Assembly: GCA_020056225.1 (NCBI GenBank)
Contig: JAGVIE010000013.1
Coordinates: 80,455-144,454, forward strand
DNA: 64,000 nucleotides
Direction: 5' to 3'
Source of the DNA: Bacteroidota bacterium
GTDB lineage: Bacteria; Bacteroidota; Ignavibacteria; UBA10030; SZUA-254
Part shown: positions 26,303-34,657 of the stretch, in pieces
Numbering within the stretch: the stretch's first letter is position 1
Layout of the letters: each line of letters starts with the position of its first letter
Position numbers and translations under genes: made by a program
The notes under the pieces: model-generated
What the model saw: only the letters and a program-made list of their open reading frames with translations
What the model was told of the DNA's origin: nothing
Databases searched by the model: none

Positions 26303-26803
26303 ATGAACACAGGACAAACAATATTTGCATTAGGAGCCTTTGCATTACTTGGCACTACTATCCTTTCATTACACCGGAGCCTTGGTAATAGCAATCAAGT
26401 TGTAATCCAGTCGAAATTAGGGGTTACCGCGGTTTCGTTAGCCTCATCTATCGTTGAAGAAGCGTCTGGAAAGGCATTCGATAAAAATACCGATGAAGAT
26501 ATAGCGACATTAACTTCTCAATTAACTTCGGTTGTGAATTTAGGACTTGAAACCGGAGAGTCGTATCCCGATTCAACAAACGATTTTGATGATTTTAATA
26601 ATCTCAATCGCACTATTTCACCCGATACTTTAAGCGGCACATTTAATATAAGATGCAAAGTAAATTATATTAATCCATCTACTCCGGATGTCGCTCAGTC
26701 ATCTCCAACGTGGCATAAAAAACTTACTATCAGTGTCACAAGTCCGCAAATGAAAGACACAGTCAAAGCGGAATATATTTTTAGTTATTGGTATTTTCGC
26801 TAA
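26303..26803 (+). CDS. Pilin-like single-helix protein, first gene of a three-gene operon
   Basis: A 166-residue protein with a hydrophobic N-terminal helix at about residues 4-24 (GQTIFALGAFALLGTTILSL). There is no cleaved signal peptide, and a polar extracytoplasmic domain rich in Ser/Thr/Asn follows. Size and layout resemble minor pilins or pseudopilins, though a canonical prepilin peptidase site (G/FxxxE) is not seen. The next gene starts 11 bases after its stop with AAGGAG. Function inferred from context only. Confidence 0.6.
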   Translation: MNTGQTIFALGAFALLGTTILSLHRSLGNSNQVVIQSKLGVTAVSLASSIVEEASGKAFDKNTDEDIATLTSQLTSVVNLGLETGESYPDSTNDFDDFNNLNRTISPDTLSGTFNIRCKVNYINPSTPDVAQSSPTWHKKLTISVTSPQMKDTVKAEYIFSYWYFR

Positions 26804-26814
26804 GGAGAACGCAT

Positions 26815-27414
26815 ATGGGATCCAGTACAATTTTAGACATTCTTTCATCCATCATTATCGCGGGATTCCTGCTGTTGATGGTAACACGATTAAACGGAAC
26901 ACTCGTTGAATCATCCTACACAGCATCGAGCGATCTGACAGTACAGGAAAATCTTGTCGCTCTCGTTCGGATAATTGAAGAAGATTTCAGGAAGATAGGT
27001 TATTGTAAGGATCCTGCTAAAATTCCCGATCCTTCAAAATCCATACTCGCAGCCGATCAGCACAGTATCACTTTCCTAACCGACGTCGATAATAATGCTG
27101 CGGTCGATACACTTAGATATTATGTAGGCACGACTGCGGCACTAACTTCAACGACTAACCCTCGAGATATGATGCTCTACCGTGTAATTAACAACCAACC
27201 GTCACAAGGATTCAGTTTGGGCGTAACAAAATTTAATTTCCTTTATTATGATGCGTTGGCAGATTCACTGAGTTTTCCGATTGATAATCCAAATGCAATT
27301 TATTCGATGAGACTATCTGTACTTTTAGAAAGCCCATTTGCCTATGATCAAAACTACTCATTTGCATATTGGCGGCAGCTACGACTCGCTGCTCGTAATT
27401 TAAAAAATCGTTAA
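26815..27414 (+). CDS. PilW-like minor pilin candidate
   Basis: About 199 residues. The N-terminal helix (LDILSSIIIAGFLLLMVTRL, residues 6-25) is followed by LVALVRIIEEDFRKIGYCKD, a pattern common in PilW-type minor pilins, and then a beta-rich domain with SITFLTDVDNNAAVDTLRYY. The start is the ATG at 26815, preceded by AAGGAG overlapping the stop of gene 1; the frame from 26788 would overlap gene 1. A type IV pilus or pseudopilus role is inferred. Confidence 0.62.
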   Translation: MGSSTILDILSSIIIAGFLLLMVTRLNGTLVESSYTASSDLTVQENLVALVRIIEEDFRKIGYCKDPAKIPDPSKSILAADQHSITFLTDVDNNAAVDTLRYYVGTTAALTSTTNPRDMMLYRVINNQPSQGFSLGVTKFNFLYYDALADSLSFPIDNPNAIYSMRLSVLLESPFAYDQNYSFAYWRQLRLAARNLKNR

Positions 27415-27426
27415 GGAGAAATCAAA

Positions 27427-28626
27427 ATGGGAAAAGCTTCGATTTTATTAGTATTAGGTTTTTCACTTATTCTCGGTGTTGTATCGCCTAATTTACACCG
27501 ACTGGCAAATCGTTCGAGTGAGAATTATTTAGATTATTTAAAAATTTCTCAAGCGCATAATCTCGCAACAAGTGCCGCGAATATGGCTGCCAACCAGTTA
27601 TTTATTGACACGTCGTGGAAGGCGGGTTATTCAAATATTCCTTTCTCCGGCGGTACGTATAGTGTTGCTGTGAAAGACACCGGTGTTAAGATGAAAAGGA
27701 TTACGGCTGTTGGAGTGTATCAATCAACGGCAGAAACAGTTTCAGTTCTTCTTCAACCAAGTTCTTTTGCTAAGTTTGCATATTATTCTAAGATCGAGGG
27801 AGCAATAGATTGGATATCTAAAGATACCGTATGGGGACCTTTGCATTCTCAGGCTAAATTGAACATCCCGATACCAAATTCACCTGTGTTTTATGGAAAA
27901 GTTACCACACGTCTTGGAACAAATCCCACCAAAACAAAGGCAAAATTCTATGGCGGTTATCAAAAGGGTATCAATCTTGATTTACCGGCAGATATCAGCG
28001 GCGTTGTTAATGCTGCAAATGCAGGTGGTAAAGTATTCGCAACCGGTGATCTCTGGATAACCTTCGCAGGCAATAATGTGAGTTGGAAAACTTCTGCTAC
28101 AGGAACTGTGACTACTCAAACACTCAGTTCATTTGCACCTAACGGGGTTGTACTAACTGCCAAGGGGAATATGCATGTTCAGGGAACATTTCAAGGAAGA
28201 GCTACTCTTTGCGCAACCGGAAGCTCGGGTTTAGGATTTGGCAATATATATGTGGATAATGATATCACATATTATACAGATCCTCGTACAGGTTCATCAA
28301 ACGATATGTTAGGTTTGGTTACAGAAAATAATGTTATTGTCACTGATAATACCGCAAATCGTAGTGATTGCAGAATCGATGCAACACTATTTTGTTTAAA
28401 GGGCGGTCTGACAGCAGAGAATTACAATACTCGTCCATTAAGTGGAACACTGTATCTCTACGGTGGTGTGACACAATATCAACGTGGACCTGTCGGTACT
28501 TATAGTGGTTCTACGCTTAATCACGGATTTCAAAAGAATTATAAATACGATGATCGGCTAATGGTAAGCTATCCGCCTTTCTTCCCGATGACCGGTTCAT
28601 TTGAAATTATTTCTTGGCTTGAATGA
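27427..28626 (+). CDS. PilX-like protein with DUF4900-like passenger region
   Basis: A 399-residue protein. The N-terminal helix (SILLVLGFSLILGVVSPNL, residues 4-22) is followed by a heptad-like helix (AHNLATSAANMAANQLF) as in PilX-type pilins. A long beta-helix-like region then follows (GKVFATGDLWITFAG; GVVLTAKGNMHVQGTFQG; NIYVDNDITYYTDP) resembling DUF4900 proteins. AAGGAGA precedes the ATG, exactly as for gene 2. The beta-helix could be the displayed, adhesive part. Homology is judged by eye. Confidence 0.62.
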   Translation: MGKASILLVLGFSLILGVVSPNLHRLANRSSENYLDYLKISQAHNLATSAANMAANQLFIDTSWKAGYSNIPFSGGTYSVAVKDTGVKMKRITAVGVYQSTAETVSVLLQPSSFAKFAYYSKIEGAIDWISKDTVWGPLHSQAKLNIPIPNSPVFYGKVTTRLGTNPTKTKAKFYGGYQKGINLDLPADISGVVNAANAGGKVFATGDLWITFAGNNVSWKTSATGTVTTQTLSSFAPNGVVLTAKGNMHVQGTFQGRATLCATGSSGLGFGNIYVDNDITYYTDPRTGSSNDMLGLVTENNVIVTDNTANRSDCRIDATLFCLKGGLTAENYNTRPLSGTLYLYGGVTQYQRGPVGTYSGSTLNHGFQKNYKYDDRLMVSYPPFFPMTGSFEIISWLE

Positions 28627-28640
28627 GCGACTTGGAGGGA

Positions 28641-28750
28641 AAATAAAAGAGGTCAAGCTTCCCCATGTCACACAAGCTTGACTTCCTACCGTTGCTTCCT
28701 TCCGGACCTGGCGGGGTTTGGAAATTGCCTGTTGCATAGGACTTGACCTC
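28641..28750 (-). ncRNA. ffs: Signal recognition particle RNA (4.5S type)
   Basis: On the minus strand the RNA runs from 28750 to 28649, about 102 nt. It has the universally conserved SRP tip, AGGTCCGGAAGGAAGCA, and closing strands GAGGTCAAG and CTTGACCTC that pair end to end. It is followed by a T-rich run (28648-28641) as terminator. It is the short form without an Alu domain, which binds Ffh. It sits between the pilin operon (convergent) and the receiver gene. Confidence 0.95.
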
Positions 28751-28829
28751 TGTATACCAAATTACTCACTGATCTAACAAAATGCAACTTGCCAAATCAG
28801 ATAGTAATTATCTACCCTATCATAAAGCG

Positions 28830-29195
28830 TTATAAAACGGCACGCTTTATGGACTTCAATAAAGTCTCGAACTCGTACGGTTTCGTAAGATAATCGATCG
28901 CTCCGTTTTTTACCGATTCGAGCGCAACAGAAAGATCGTCGACGGCAGTCAGCATTATCACCCGGGAATTGATTCCCCGCTTTTTGATGAATTTGAGAAC
29001 CTCTATCCCACTCATGCGTGGCATTCTAATATCCAACAATATAACATCGTAAGAATTTTCTTCAAGCATCTTTACTGCTGTATCGCCATCATCGGCGGTC
29101 GCAACATGAAACCCTTCATGAGAGAGTTGAGTCTCGACAAGGTATCTGAGTTCCTCTTCATCATCTACATATAGAATTCGAATATTTTTTGCCAT
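28830..29195 (-). CDS. Single-domain response regulator (receiver)
   Basis: A 121-residue CheY-like receiver with no output domain. Acidic pocket D11/D12, phosphoacceptor D55 (ILLDIRMPRMSG), T83 (MLTA) and K105 (LTKPYEF) are all in place, so it should be phosphorylated. No histidine kinase is in the window. It lies 32 bases downstream of the NfrB-like glycosyltransferase on the same strand, which suggests it may control exopolysaccharide production by protein contact. Confidence 0.9.
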   Translation of the reverse strand: MAKNIRILYVDDEEELRYLVETQLSHEGFHVATADDGDTAVKMLEENSYDVILLDIRMPRMSGIEVLKFIKKRGINSRVIMLTAVDDLSVALESVKNGAIDYLTKPYEFETLLKSIKRAVL

Positions 29196-29227
29196 TAGTT
29201 CCTCCGTAAGATAGAGTTAAATACTAA

Positions 29228-30640
29228 TTATGAATGTGAAATATGTTCTGTTGTGGTGGGAAAATGATGAGCCGTCTTTTCCCATTTTAATTCTTTCTTC
29301 TTTATCGCGGCTCGTGTAAATTGATATAATGCTCTTCCGGTAGCGCTGAAATTAATTATATTAGATACCGGTAAACGAACCAAACTCAATATTCCCGCCC
29401 ATGTTCCATACACACGTCGTACAGTTACAAAACGATGCAGTATACGCCACACCATCAGCACGCTATCGATCACAACAAGGTCCCATAGAATCGTACCTTT
29501 GATGACGATGGGCGGTAACTCGCGATATGCAGCAAATCCGAATCGCATCGATTCATACATTATCAAATAGAGAATGACAATGTAAGCAAAAAAGTTTATA
29601 ATGTTAGTTACAATTGCTTTCCGGTCGCGATAGAGGACAAAACGAAATTTGGCATCACCCTTCCAACCCATTGTTTGCCACGATTGCAGACAAATTCCCG
29701 TTATCCATCTGCTCTTCTGTCTGATGGCAGCTTTCATCGAATGAGGGAAGTATCCCCGAGTCGAGCAGTCTATCCCGAACGGCTTATAGACAAAAAGCAG
29801 GTTGGCTTTCCCAAGCGCGAGCCGCATCGCAAGATCATAATCTTCGGTCAACGATTTAGTGCGAAAAATATTTTTTGCAAATGAAGTTCCTATAAACTCT
29901 ATTATCCACCTGTTAAAAGCCGTACCTACTCCCGCCGAGGGAACAAAGCCGCTGAAGTGCTGACGCACGAAAAGGTCTTTGGTGTGGTATTCTGCAAACT
30001 CATCAGAGTATGTCCAATGGACCAGATTCGCGTGGCTTGTATGGAGTGGAAACACCGGCATCTGTACCATATCATATTCGGGAATCAAGGCATTGTGTAT
30101 CTTTAGCGACATCGGGTGGATGACATCTTCAGAGTCGTGCATTACTATAATATCATACCGTATACCTGTTTTATTTTCCCAGCGAATCATCCCTTCAAGA
30201 ACCTGGTTGAGGTTGTTTGCTTTAGTCGTGGGTCCAGGCTCTGCAGAAACAACGGCATGGACGTTTGGAAATTGCCGGCTGACTTCTTCCACTTTCAAGA
30301 TAGTTTGAGGATCGTTTGGATAGACTCCGACAAAAATATCGTAGCTTTTATATTGAATGGTCCGGCATGCGTTGAGCAACATCTTATCGATAACATCAAA
30401 TTCATGCCACGCAGGAATGAATATCGCGATCGGCTTTTCGGGGGTTTGATAAATCTTCTCAGGCGGCTCGTAGCGGAATTTATTAAATTTCTTTTTCATG
30501 AATATATGATGGAACCAATAATACATATCCACGAAAATGTCGTCGAGACCGCTGATAAAAAGAAAAGTCGCCACAATAAACGTCGCCATGTAAAGCGACG
30601 AATAAGAGGAGCGGAATATTTCTATTAACCAATCAACCAT
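29228..30640 (-). CDS. NfrB-like inner-membrane family 2 glycosyltransferase
   Basis: A 470-residue protein. One membrane helix lies near residues 15-37, then a GT2 domain with AIFIPAWHEFDVIDKML, VMHDSEDVIHP (DxD-like), SLTEDYDLAMRLALG and the RQKSRWITGI acceptor motif. Three or four further helices are at about 345-440. This matches NfrB, the synthase partner of the phage N4 receptor system, but the C-terminal c-di-GMP-binding MshEN domain of E. coli NfrB is missing. It starts three bases after the stop of the TPR/barrel gene, so the two are co-translated. Product sugar is unknown. Confidence 0.8.
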   Translation of the reverse strand: MVDWLIEIFRSSYSSLYMATFIVATFLFISGLDDIFVDMYYWFHHIFMKKKFNKFRYEPPEKIYQTPEKPIAIFIPAWHEFDVIDKMLLNACRTIQYKSYDIFVGVYPNDPQTILKVEEVSRQFPNVHAVVSAEPGPTTKANNLNQVLEGMIRWENKTGIRYDIIVMHDSEDVIHPMSLKIHNALIPEYDMVQMPVFPLHTSHANLVHWTYSDEFAEYHTKDLFVRQHFSGFVPSAGVGTAFNRWIIEFIGTSFAKNIFRTKSLTEDYDLAMRLALGKANLLFVYKPFGIDCSTRGYFPHSMKAAIRQKSRWITGICLQSWQTMGWKGDAKFRFVLYRDRKAIVTNIINFFAYIVILYLIMYESMRFGFAAYRELPPIVIKGTILWDLVVIDSVLMVWRILHRFVTVRRVYGTWAGILSLVRLPVSNIINFSATGRALYQFTRAAIKKKELKWEKTAHHFPTTTEHISHS

Positions 30641-30643
30641 AAG

Positions 30644-31867
30644 TTAAAAGATATGATCATAAATAATGAAGAGGCGGAAACCTCCGAAATACTTTGAATA
30701 ATCTTCAGGTTTTGGAATAGGATTTTTGCCGAGGTACACTCCTCTGTAATATTCAGCCATTATATACATATCCCATTTGTAAAAAGGTAGAATCCGAATG
30801 CCAGCGCCAATATCGATTAAGTTATTATAAAATTCGCGTTCCGAATCTTTTACATACATCGATCTTACATATAAATCAGCAGCAGTATAAGACATTTCAA
30901 AAACTCGCGTCCCCGCTCTACACTGAAGGTAGCCAATAACATTTTTATATCGAGAATAATAACCAACCGACGAATAGACATCTATAAGCGGTTCAAATGT
31001 TACTTTCAGATTGTTATGAAATTCAAAGTTTGGGTAAATACCATTTCCATAAATCGCAAGTGCACGAAAATCAGGGTGAACTCGATCAGCGCCGCTCGAA
31101 TCCGGCACAATATCGTAAGCAACTCCTACCTGACCACGTACCTCTAATCCAATAAACGGTTTAACACCTAAACCAACTCCGCCTACGATTGCGTTGTCGG
31201 AAAAGATTTTCGGGATTTCAACCAGCTTAGATTTTGCATCGGCTGAGAGAGATAAGAACCCGTACGAAAAAAACATTTTATTTCTATCAAAAAAATATCC
31301 GTGCTCAGCATCGGCATAATAAAAAGTTGTTTGCCATCGCGTATCGTAGTAAGGTGCGGCATAAATCCGCGAAAACCATTTACTTGGTTCTTCAGATGAC
31401 GTAACAGTTGATGATGATGATATTGCCGCGAGTTGTACTTCGGCGCCTTTACGAATATACTGGTCAGGACTATCACCTAACACACGTAGCAATGTAACTG
31501 CTTCATCTTCATTTCCCATTGAAAGATGAATAAAAGCCATCTGCAATTTAATTGTATCGGAGGGTTGAATGGCTTCCGCTTGTTCGAACTCTTTTAACGC
31601 CTGCTCGTGCTTATTATGCTCACTGTAGAGGTAACCGAGCTGCCTGTGCAGAACAAAATCATTTGGAGAAATTTTAACTGCTTGTTCGAACAACTGTTCT
31701 GCTCTGTCCAGATTCGTTGTCATCATAGCGTACGCTTCATCAAGCAGGATTGTTAATGAATCAGCAGAAACTTGAGCCGCAGCCGGATAATGGCCTATGT
31801 ATATCGATAAAAATAATAGTGTACTTAACAGAAAGATATATGATGTGCCTTTTAATTTTCTAATCAT
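30644..31867 (-). CDS. NfrA-like TPR outer-membrane protein
   Basis: About 407 residues. A signal peptide (FLLSTLLFLSIYIGHYPAAA) precedes three TPR units at about 35-150 (ANLDRAEQLFEQAVKIS-like helices, HEQALKEFEQAEAIQPSD). A C-terminal barrel region of about 230 residues ends in an aromatic-rich LFIIYDHIF. This TPR-plus-barrel layout is that of NfrA, PgaA and BcsC-type exopolysaccharide porins. ATG at 31867 with GAGAAG upstream is preferred over an in-frame TTG at 31885. Next gene is the NfrB-like synthase. Confidence 0.75.
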   Translation of the reverse strand: MIRKLKGTSYIFLLSTLLFLSIYIGHYPAAAQVSADSLTILLDEAYAMMTTNLDRAEQLFEQAVKISPNDFVLHRQLGYLYSEHNKHEQALKEFEQAEAIQPSDTIKLQMAFIHLSMGNEDEAVTLLRVLGDSPDQYIRKGAEVQLAAISSSSTVTSSEEPSKWFSRIYAAPYYDTRWQTTFYYADAEHGYFFDRNKMFFSYGFLSLSADAKSKLVEIPKIFSDNAIVGGVGLGVKPFIGLEVRGQVGVAYDIVPDSSGADRVHPDFRALAIYGNGIYPNFEFHNNLKVTFEPLIDVYSSVGYYSRYKNVIGYLQCRAGTRVFEMSYTAADLYVRSMYVKDSEREFYNNLIDIGAGIRILPFYKWDMYIMAEYYRGVYLGKNPIPKPEDYSKYFGGFRLFIIYDHIF

Positions 31868-32190
31868 GCGTTTTCTTCTCAACAATAAGGATTCCTATAA
31901 ATAGCGGACAGAGTAATAAATCGAATGAAAATACGAAATTTTCAGCCATCAAACAAATAAACCACAATTAGTTTCACTATATCGATGGAATTGGTAACAT
32001 TATATGAAAACGGCATCTAGCAATCAGTGATACTGGTCAAGCGGGATTAAAGACAAGACAATAATGTCTTGGCGGAATTGTTCATTATTTGGTCTCTATT
32101 ATTTGCTTCTCTTGTTGAAAATTCATAAAATGCCACACAAATATAATTGGCATTTCCGAATTACTTTATACATTATTAAAGGATATAGAC
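31868..32190. other. 323-bp divergent promoter region
   Basis: The gap lies between the NfrA-like gene (-) and pepT (+). It is AT-rich and must hold both promoters. It contains a perfect 7-bp hairpin CAAGACA-ATAA-TGTCTTG (32054-32071) without a U-run, and a weaker TGCCA..TGGCA pair at about 32130-32152. No gene is supported. Confidence 0.5.
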
Positions 32191-33426
32191 ATGAATGAAA
32201 CCGTACTCGACAAATTCCTGCGTTATGTGAAGATTGATACTCAATCGAGTGAAGAATCGGACACATATCCAAGCACATCAAAACAATTAAATCTGTTGAA
32301 TCTCTTAGTCGATGAATTAAAAACATTGGGCTTGAAAGACACACGCATCGATAAGTATGGATACGTGATGGCGACACTTCCCTCAAACGTAACACACAAA
32401 GTCCCGGCGGTCGGATTTATTGCTCACGTAGATACTTCGCCCTCGGCAAGCGGAGAAAATGTGAAGCCGCAAGTTATCAAATACAACGGTGGTGATGTAG
32501 TGTTGCCGGGTGATAAATCTATCGTGATTCGTGAATCGGAAAATCCTGAATTGAAGCATTGCATCGGTAAAACAATAATCACATCCGATGGAACAACTCT
32601 ACTGGGTGCAGACAACAAAGCCGGCATCGCTATCATAATGACAGCAGTCCAACACCTTCTGAACAATCCAAAGATTCCGCACGGTGATATTAAAATCGGT
32701 TTCACGCCTGATGAGGAGGTCGGAGCAGGAACAAAGTATTTTGAACTCAAGGCATTCGGCGCCGACTTCGCATACACGGTGGATGGTGATACGGCAGGCG
32801 AGTTGAACAAAGAAACCTTCAGCGCGAACTCTGCAACCATAACCGTACACGGAAGAAACATCCATCCCGGATTTGCAAAAAATATAATGGTGAATTCTAT
32901 CCGTGCTATGGCGGACATCATTGTACGAACACCGAAAGATATGGCTCCGGAAACGACTGAAGGATACGAACCGTACATTCATCCTCATGTTTTAAAAGGC
33001 GAGGAAGAAAAGACGACATTGAATTTTCTTTTCCGGGATTTTGTCACAGACGGATTAGAGAAACAAAAAAAGATTTTGGAAAAGATAATCGAAGAAGTAA
33101 AACCGCTCCATCCCAAAACGCGGATTGAGTTAGAGATAAAAGAATCGTACCGAAATATGCGTGAGGGTTTGGAGAAAGACCCGCGTGTTACCGATTACTT
33201 ATGGGAAGCAACAAAACGTTCCGGACTTGAACCAAAGTGGGTTCCGATCCGCGGCGGCACAGACGGCTCACGCCTCACCGCGATGGGTCTCCCCTGCCCG
33301 AACATTTTCACAGGTGGCAACAACTTCCACGGCAAAACCGAGTGGGCGTCGCTCGAAGGAATGGAGAAATCTATCGAGACAGTTGTGAACCTCGTGCAGG
33401 TATGGGTGGAGAAGAGTAAAGGGTGA
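32191..33426 (+). CDS. pepT: Peptidase T (tripeptidase)
   Basis: A 411-residue M20B zinc peptidase. Metal ligands are visible in FIAHVDTSPSASG (His and the adjacent Asp), LLGADNKAGIAI (bridging Asp) and FTPDEEVGAGT (the catalytic Glu and a ligand Glu), with IRGGTDGSRLTAMGLPCPN and a terminal FHGKTEW histidine. It removes the N-terminal residue of tripeptides in the cytoplasm. A GATATAGAC leader precedes the ATG. A remnant of an ORF6N gene begins within ten bases of its stop. Confidence 0.95.
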   Translation: MNETVLDKFLRYVKIDTQSSEESDTYPSTSKQLNLLNLLVDELKTLGLKDTRIDKYGYVMATLPSNVTHKVPAVGFIAHVDTSPSASGENVKPQVIKYNGGDVVLPGDKSIVIRESENPELKHCIGKTIITSDGTTLLGADNKAGIAIIMTAVQHLLNNPKIPHGDIKIGFTPDEEVGAGTKYFELKAFGADFAYTVDGDTAGELNKETFSANSATITVHGRNIHPGFAKNIMVNSIRAMADIIVRTPKDMAPETTEGYEPYIHPHVLKGEEEKTTLNFLFRDFVTDGLEKQKKILEKIIEEVKPLHPKTRIELEIKESYRNMREGLEKDPRVTDYLWEATKRSGLEPKWVPIRGGTDGSRLTAMGLPCPNIFTGGNNFHGKTEWASLEGMEKSIETVVNLVQVWVEKSKG

Positions 33427-33433
33427 GATGGTG

Positions 33434-33491
33434 GCAAATCGGTTTCAGAGTTGAAGAACCCAAAAATAAATATCGTATTTGGAGGATAATC
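33434..33491 (+). pseudogene. 3' remnant of a third ORF6N gene
   Basis: Read in frame from 33435, this stretch gives QIGFRVEEPKNKYRIWR, which matches the C-terminal tails of the two following genes (RPIGFTVDEPKIKYRIRRR and RQIGFKVDEP). The DNA ATAAATATCGTATTTGGAGG is nearly identical to that at the end of ORF6N gene 1. It starts just after the pepT stop and also supplies the SD of gene 1, as expected after loss of an upstream tandem copy. Confidence 0.65.
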
Positions 33492-33493
33492 AA

Positions 33494-34048
33494 ATGAACG
33501 AGCTTATTCCAGCTGAGAGGATCGAGAAAAAGATTTTATTCTTGCGTAGCCAGAAGGTAATGATTGATGCTGACCTTGCCGCACTCTATGGTGTTTCTAC
33601 GAAGGTATTGATTCAAGCTGTGAAGCGTAATGCGCAGCGTTTTCCACCGGAATTTATGTTCCGATTATCAAGTGAAGAGTATCAATTTTTGAGGTCACAA
33701 TTTGTGACCTCAAAAAAAGGTCGAGGTGGACGTCGGTATTTGCCGTATGCTTTCACCGAACACGGTGTTGCAATGTTTGCTACAGTCTTGAAAAGTGATC
33801 GGGCAATCCGAATGAGTATTATAATTATCAAGGCATTCGTCCGTCTAAGAGAACTCTTGTCGAGTCATAAAGAATTGGCTGAAAAGCTTCAATTACTCGA
33901 AACAAGAATCGATAAACAAGATCAGGAAATTCAAACAATCATAGAAGCGATTCATCAACTTCTAACACCTACAGAAAAACCTAAGCGCCCGATCGGATTC
34001 ACAGTTGACGAGCCAAAAATTAAATATCGTATTAGGAGGAGAAACTAA
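33494..34048 (+). CDS. ORF6N-domain DNA-binding protein, copy 1
   Basis: A 184-residue protein. The ORF6N domain (about 5-95) has RIEKKILFLRSQKVMIDADLAALYGVSTK (read in parts), RFPPEFMFRLSSEEYQFLRSQ and GGRRYLPYAFTEHGVAMFATVL. A coiled-coil tail of about 60 residues ends in a basic KYRIRRRN. ORF6N relates to phage KilA-N/antirepressor proteins, but free-standing chromosomal copies are common in Bacteroidetes. GGAGG lies eight bases before the ATG at 33494. Its TAA overlaps the ATG of copy 2. A long perfect palindrome lies inside the gene at 33686-33716. Confidence 0.88.
   Translation: MNELIPAERIEKKILFLRSQKVMIDADLAALYGVSTKVLIQAVKRNAQRFPPEFMFRLSSEEYQFLRSQFVTSKKGRGGRRYLPYAFTEHGVAMFATVLKSDRAIRMSIIIIKAFVRLRELLSSHKELAEKLQLLETRIDKQDQEIQTIIEAIHQLLTPTEKPKRPIGFTVDEPKIKYRIRRRN
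33686..33716. repeat. 31-bp perfect palindrome inside ORF6N copy 1
   Basis: The left arm TTTTTGAGGTCACAA (33686-33700), a single central T, and the right arm TTGTGACCTCAAAAA (33702-33716) are exact inverse complements. The codons encode FLRSQFVTSK. A matching palindrome with a compensatory change is at the same place in copy 2. Confidence 0.85.
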
Positions 34049-34611
34049 TGAGTCCTACAACACTGATACCAATTGAAAGAATCGAGCAACAAATTTTCTT
34101 AATGCGTGGGCAGAAAGTAATGTTGGATTCTCATCTCGCTTTGCTATACGGTGTATCTACCAAGCGGCTTAATGAACAAGTTCGAAGAAACATTAGTCGG
34201 TTTCCCAATGATTTCATGTTTCAACTTACTCGTGAAGAATACGAACTTTTGAGGTCGCAAAATGCGACCTCAAAATCTGGCAGCGGTGGTAGACGGTATC
34301 TACCGCTTGCCTTTACTGAACAGGGTGTAGCAATGCTTTCCACTGTGTTAAACAGTGAAAGAGCTATTCAAGTCAATATCGCCATCATGAGGGCATTCGT
34401 TAAGCTTAGAGAAATCCTCTCGACACACAAAGACCTTGTGTATAAACTTGAAGAACTTGAGAGGAAATATGAAACACACGACAAACAAATCAAATCAGTC
34501 TTCGAGGCAATCCGCCAGCTTATGATGCCACCGGAGAGACCCAAACGCCAAATCGGGTTTAAGGTCGATGAACCGGGTGCAAAATACAAATCAAAGAGGA
34601 AAAAAGCTTGA
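34048..34611 (+). CDS. ORF6N-domain DNA-binding protein, copy 2
   Basis: A 187-residue paralogue of the preceding gene with the same domain plan: an ORF6N domain at about 8-100 (RIEQQIFLMRGQKVMLDSHLALLYG..., RFPNDFMFQLTREEYELLRSQ, GGRRYLPLAFTEQGVAMLSTVL), coiled coil, and a basic tail ending KSKRKKA. Its ATG overlaps the stop of copy 1 by one base and is preceded by AGGAGGAG. The role of such genes is unknown; sequence-specific DNA binding is inferred from the KilA-N relationship. A 13-bp-arm palindrome lies at 34247-34275. Confidence 0.88.
   Translation: MSPTTLIPIERIEQQIFLMRGQKVMLDSHLALLYGVSTKRLNEQVRRNISRFPNDFMFQLTREEYELLRSQNATSKSGSGGRRYLPLAFTEQGVAMLSTVLNSERAIQVNIAIMRAFVKLREILSTHKDLVYKLEELERKYETHDKQIKSVFEAIRQLMMPPERPKRQIGFKVDEPGAKYKSKRKKA
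34247..34275. repeat. 29-bp palindrome inside ORF6N copy 2
   Basis: The arms TTTTGAGGTCGCA (34247-34259) and TGCGACCTCAAAA (34263-34275) flank AAA. Compared with copy 1, one arm has A changed to G and the other T changed to C at the paired position, so pairing is kept while the encoded residues change (QFVTS to QNATS). Confidence 0.85.
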
Positions 34612-34657
34612 CTGACCTGCACTTGAATTACACCGCTTTAATATGTTAATTGAGAAT

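Noticed and set aside
32424..32978. 184-residue reverse frame
   Set aside because: Inside pepT, whose motifs are unambiguous; no SD or family match.
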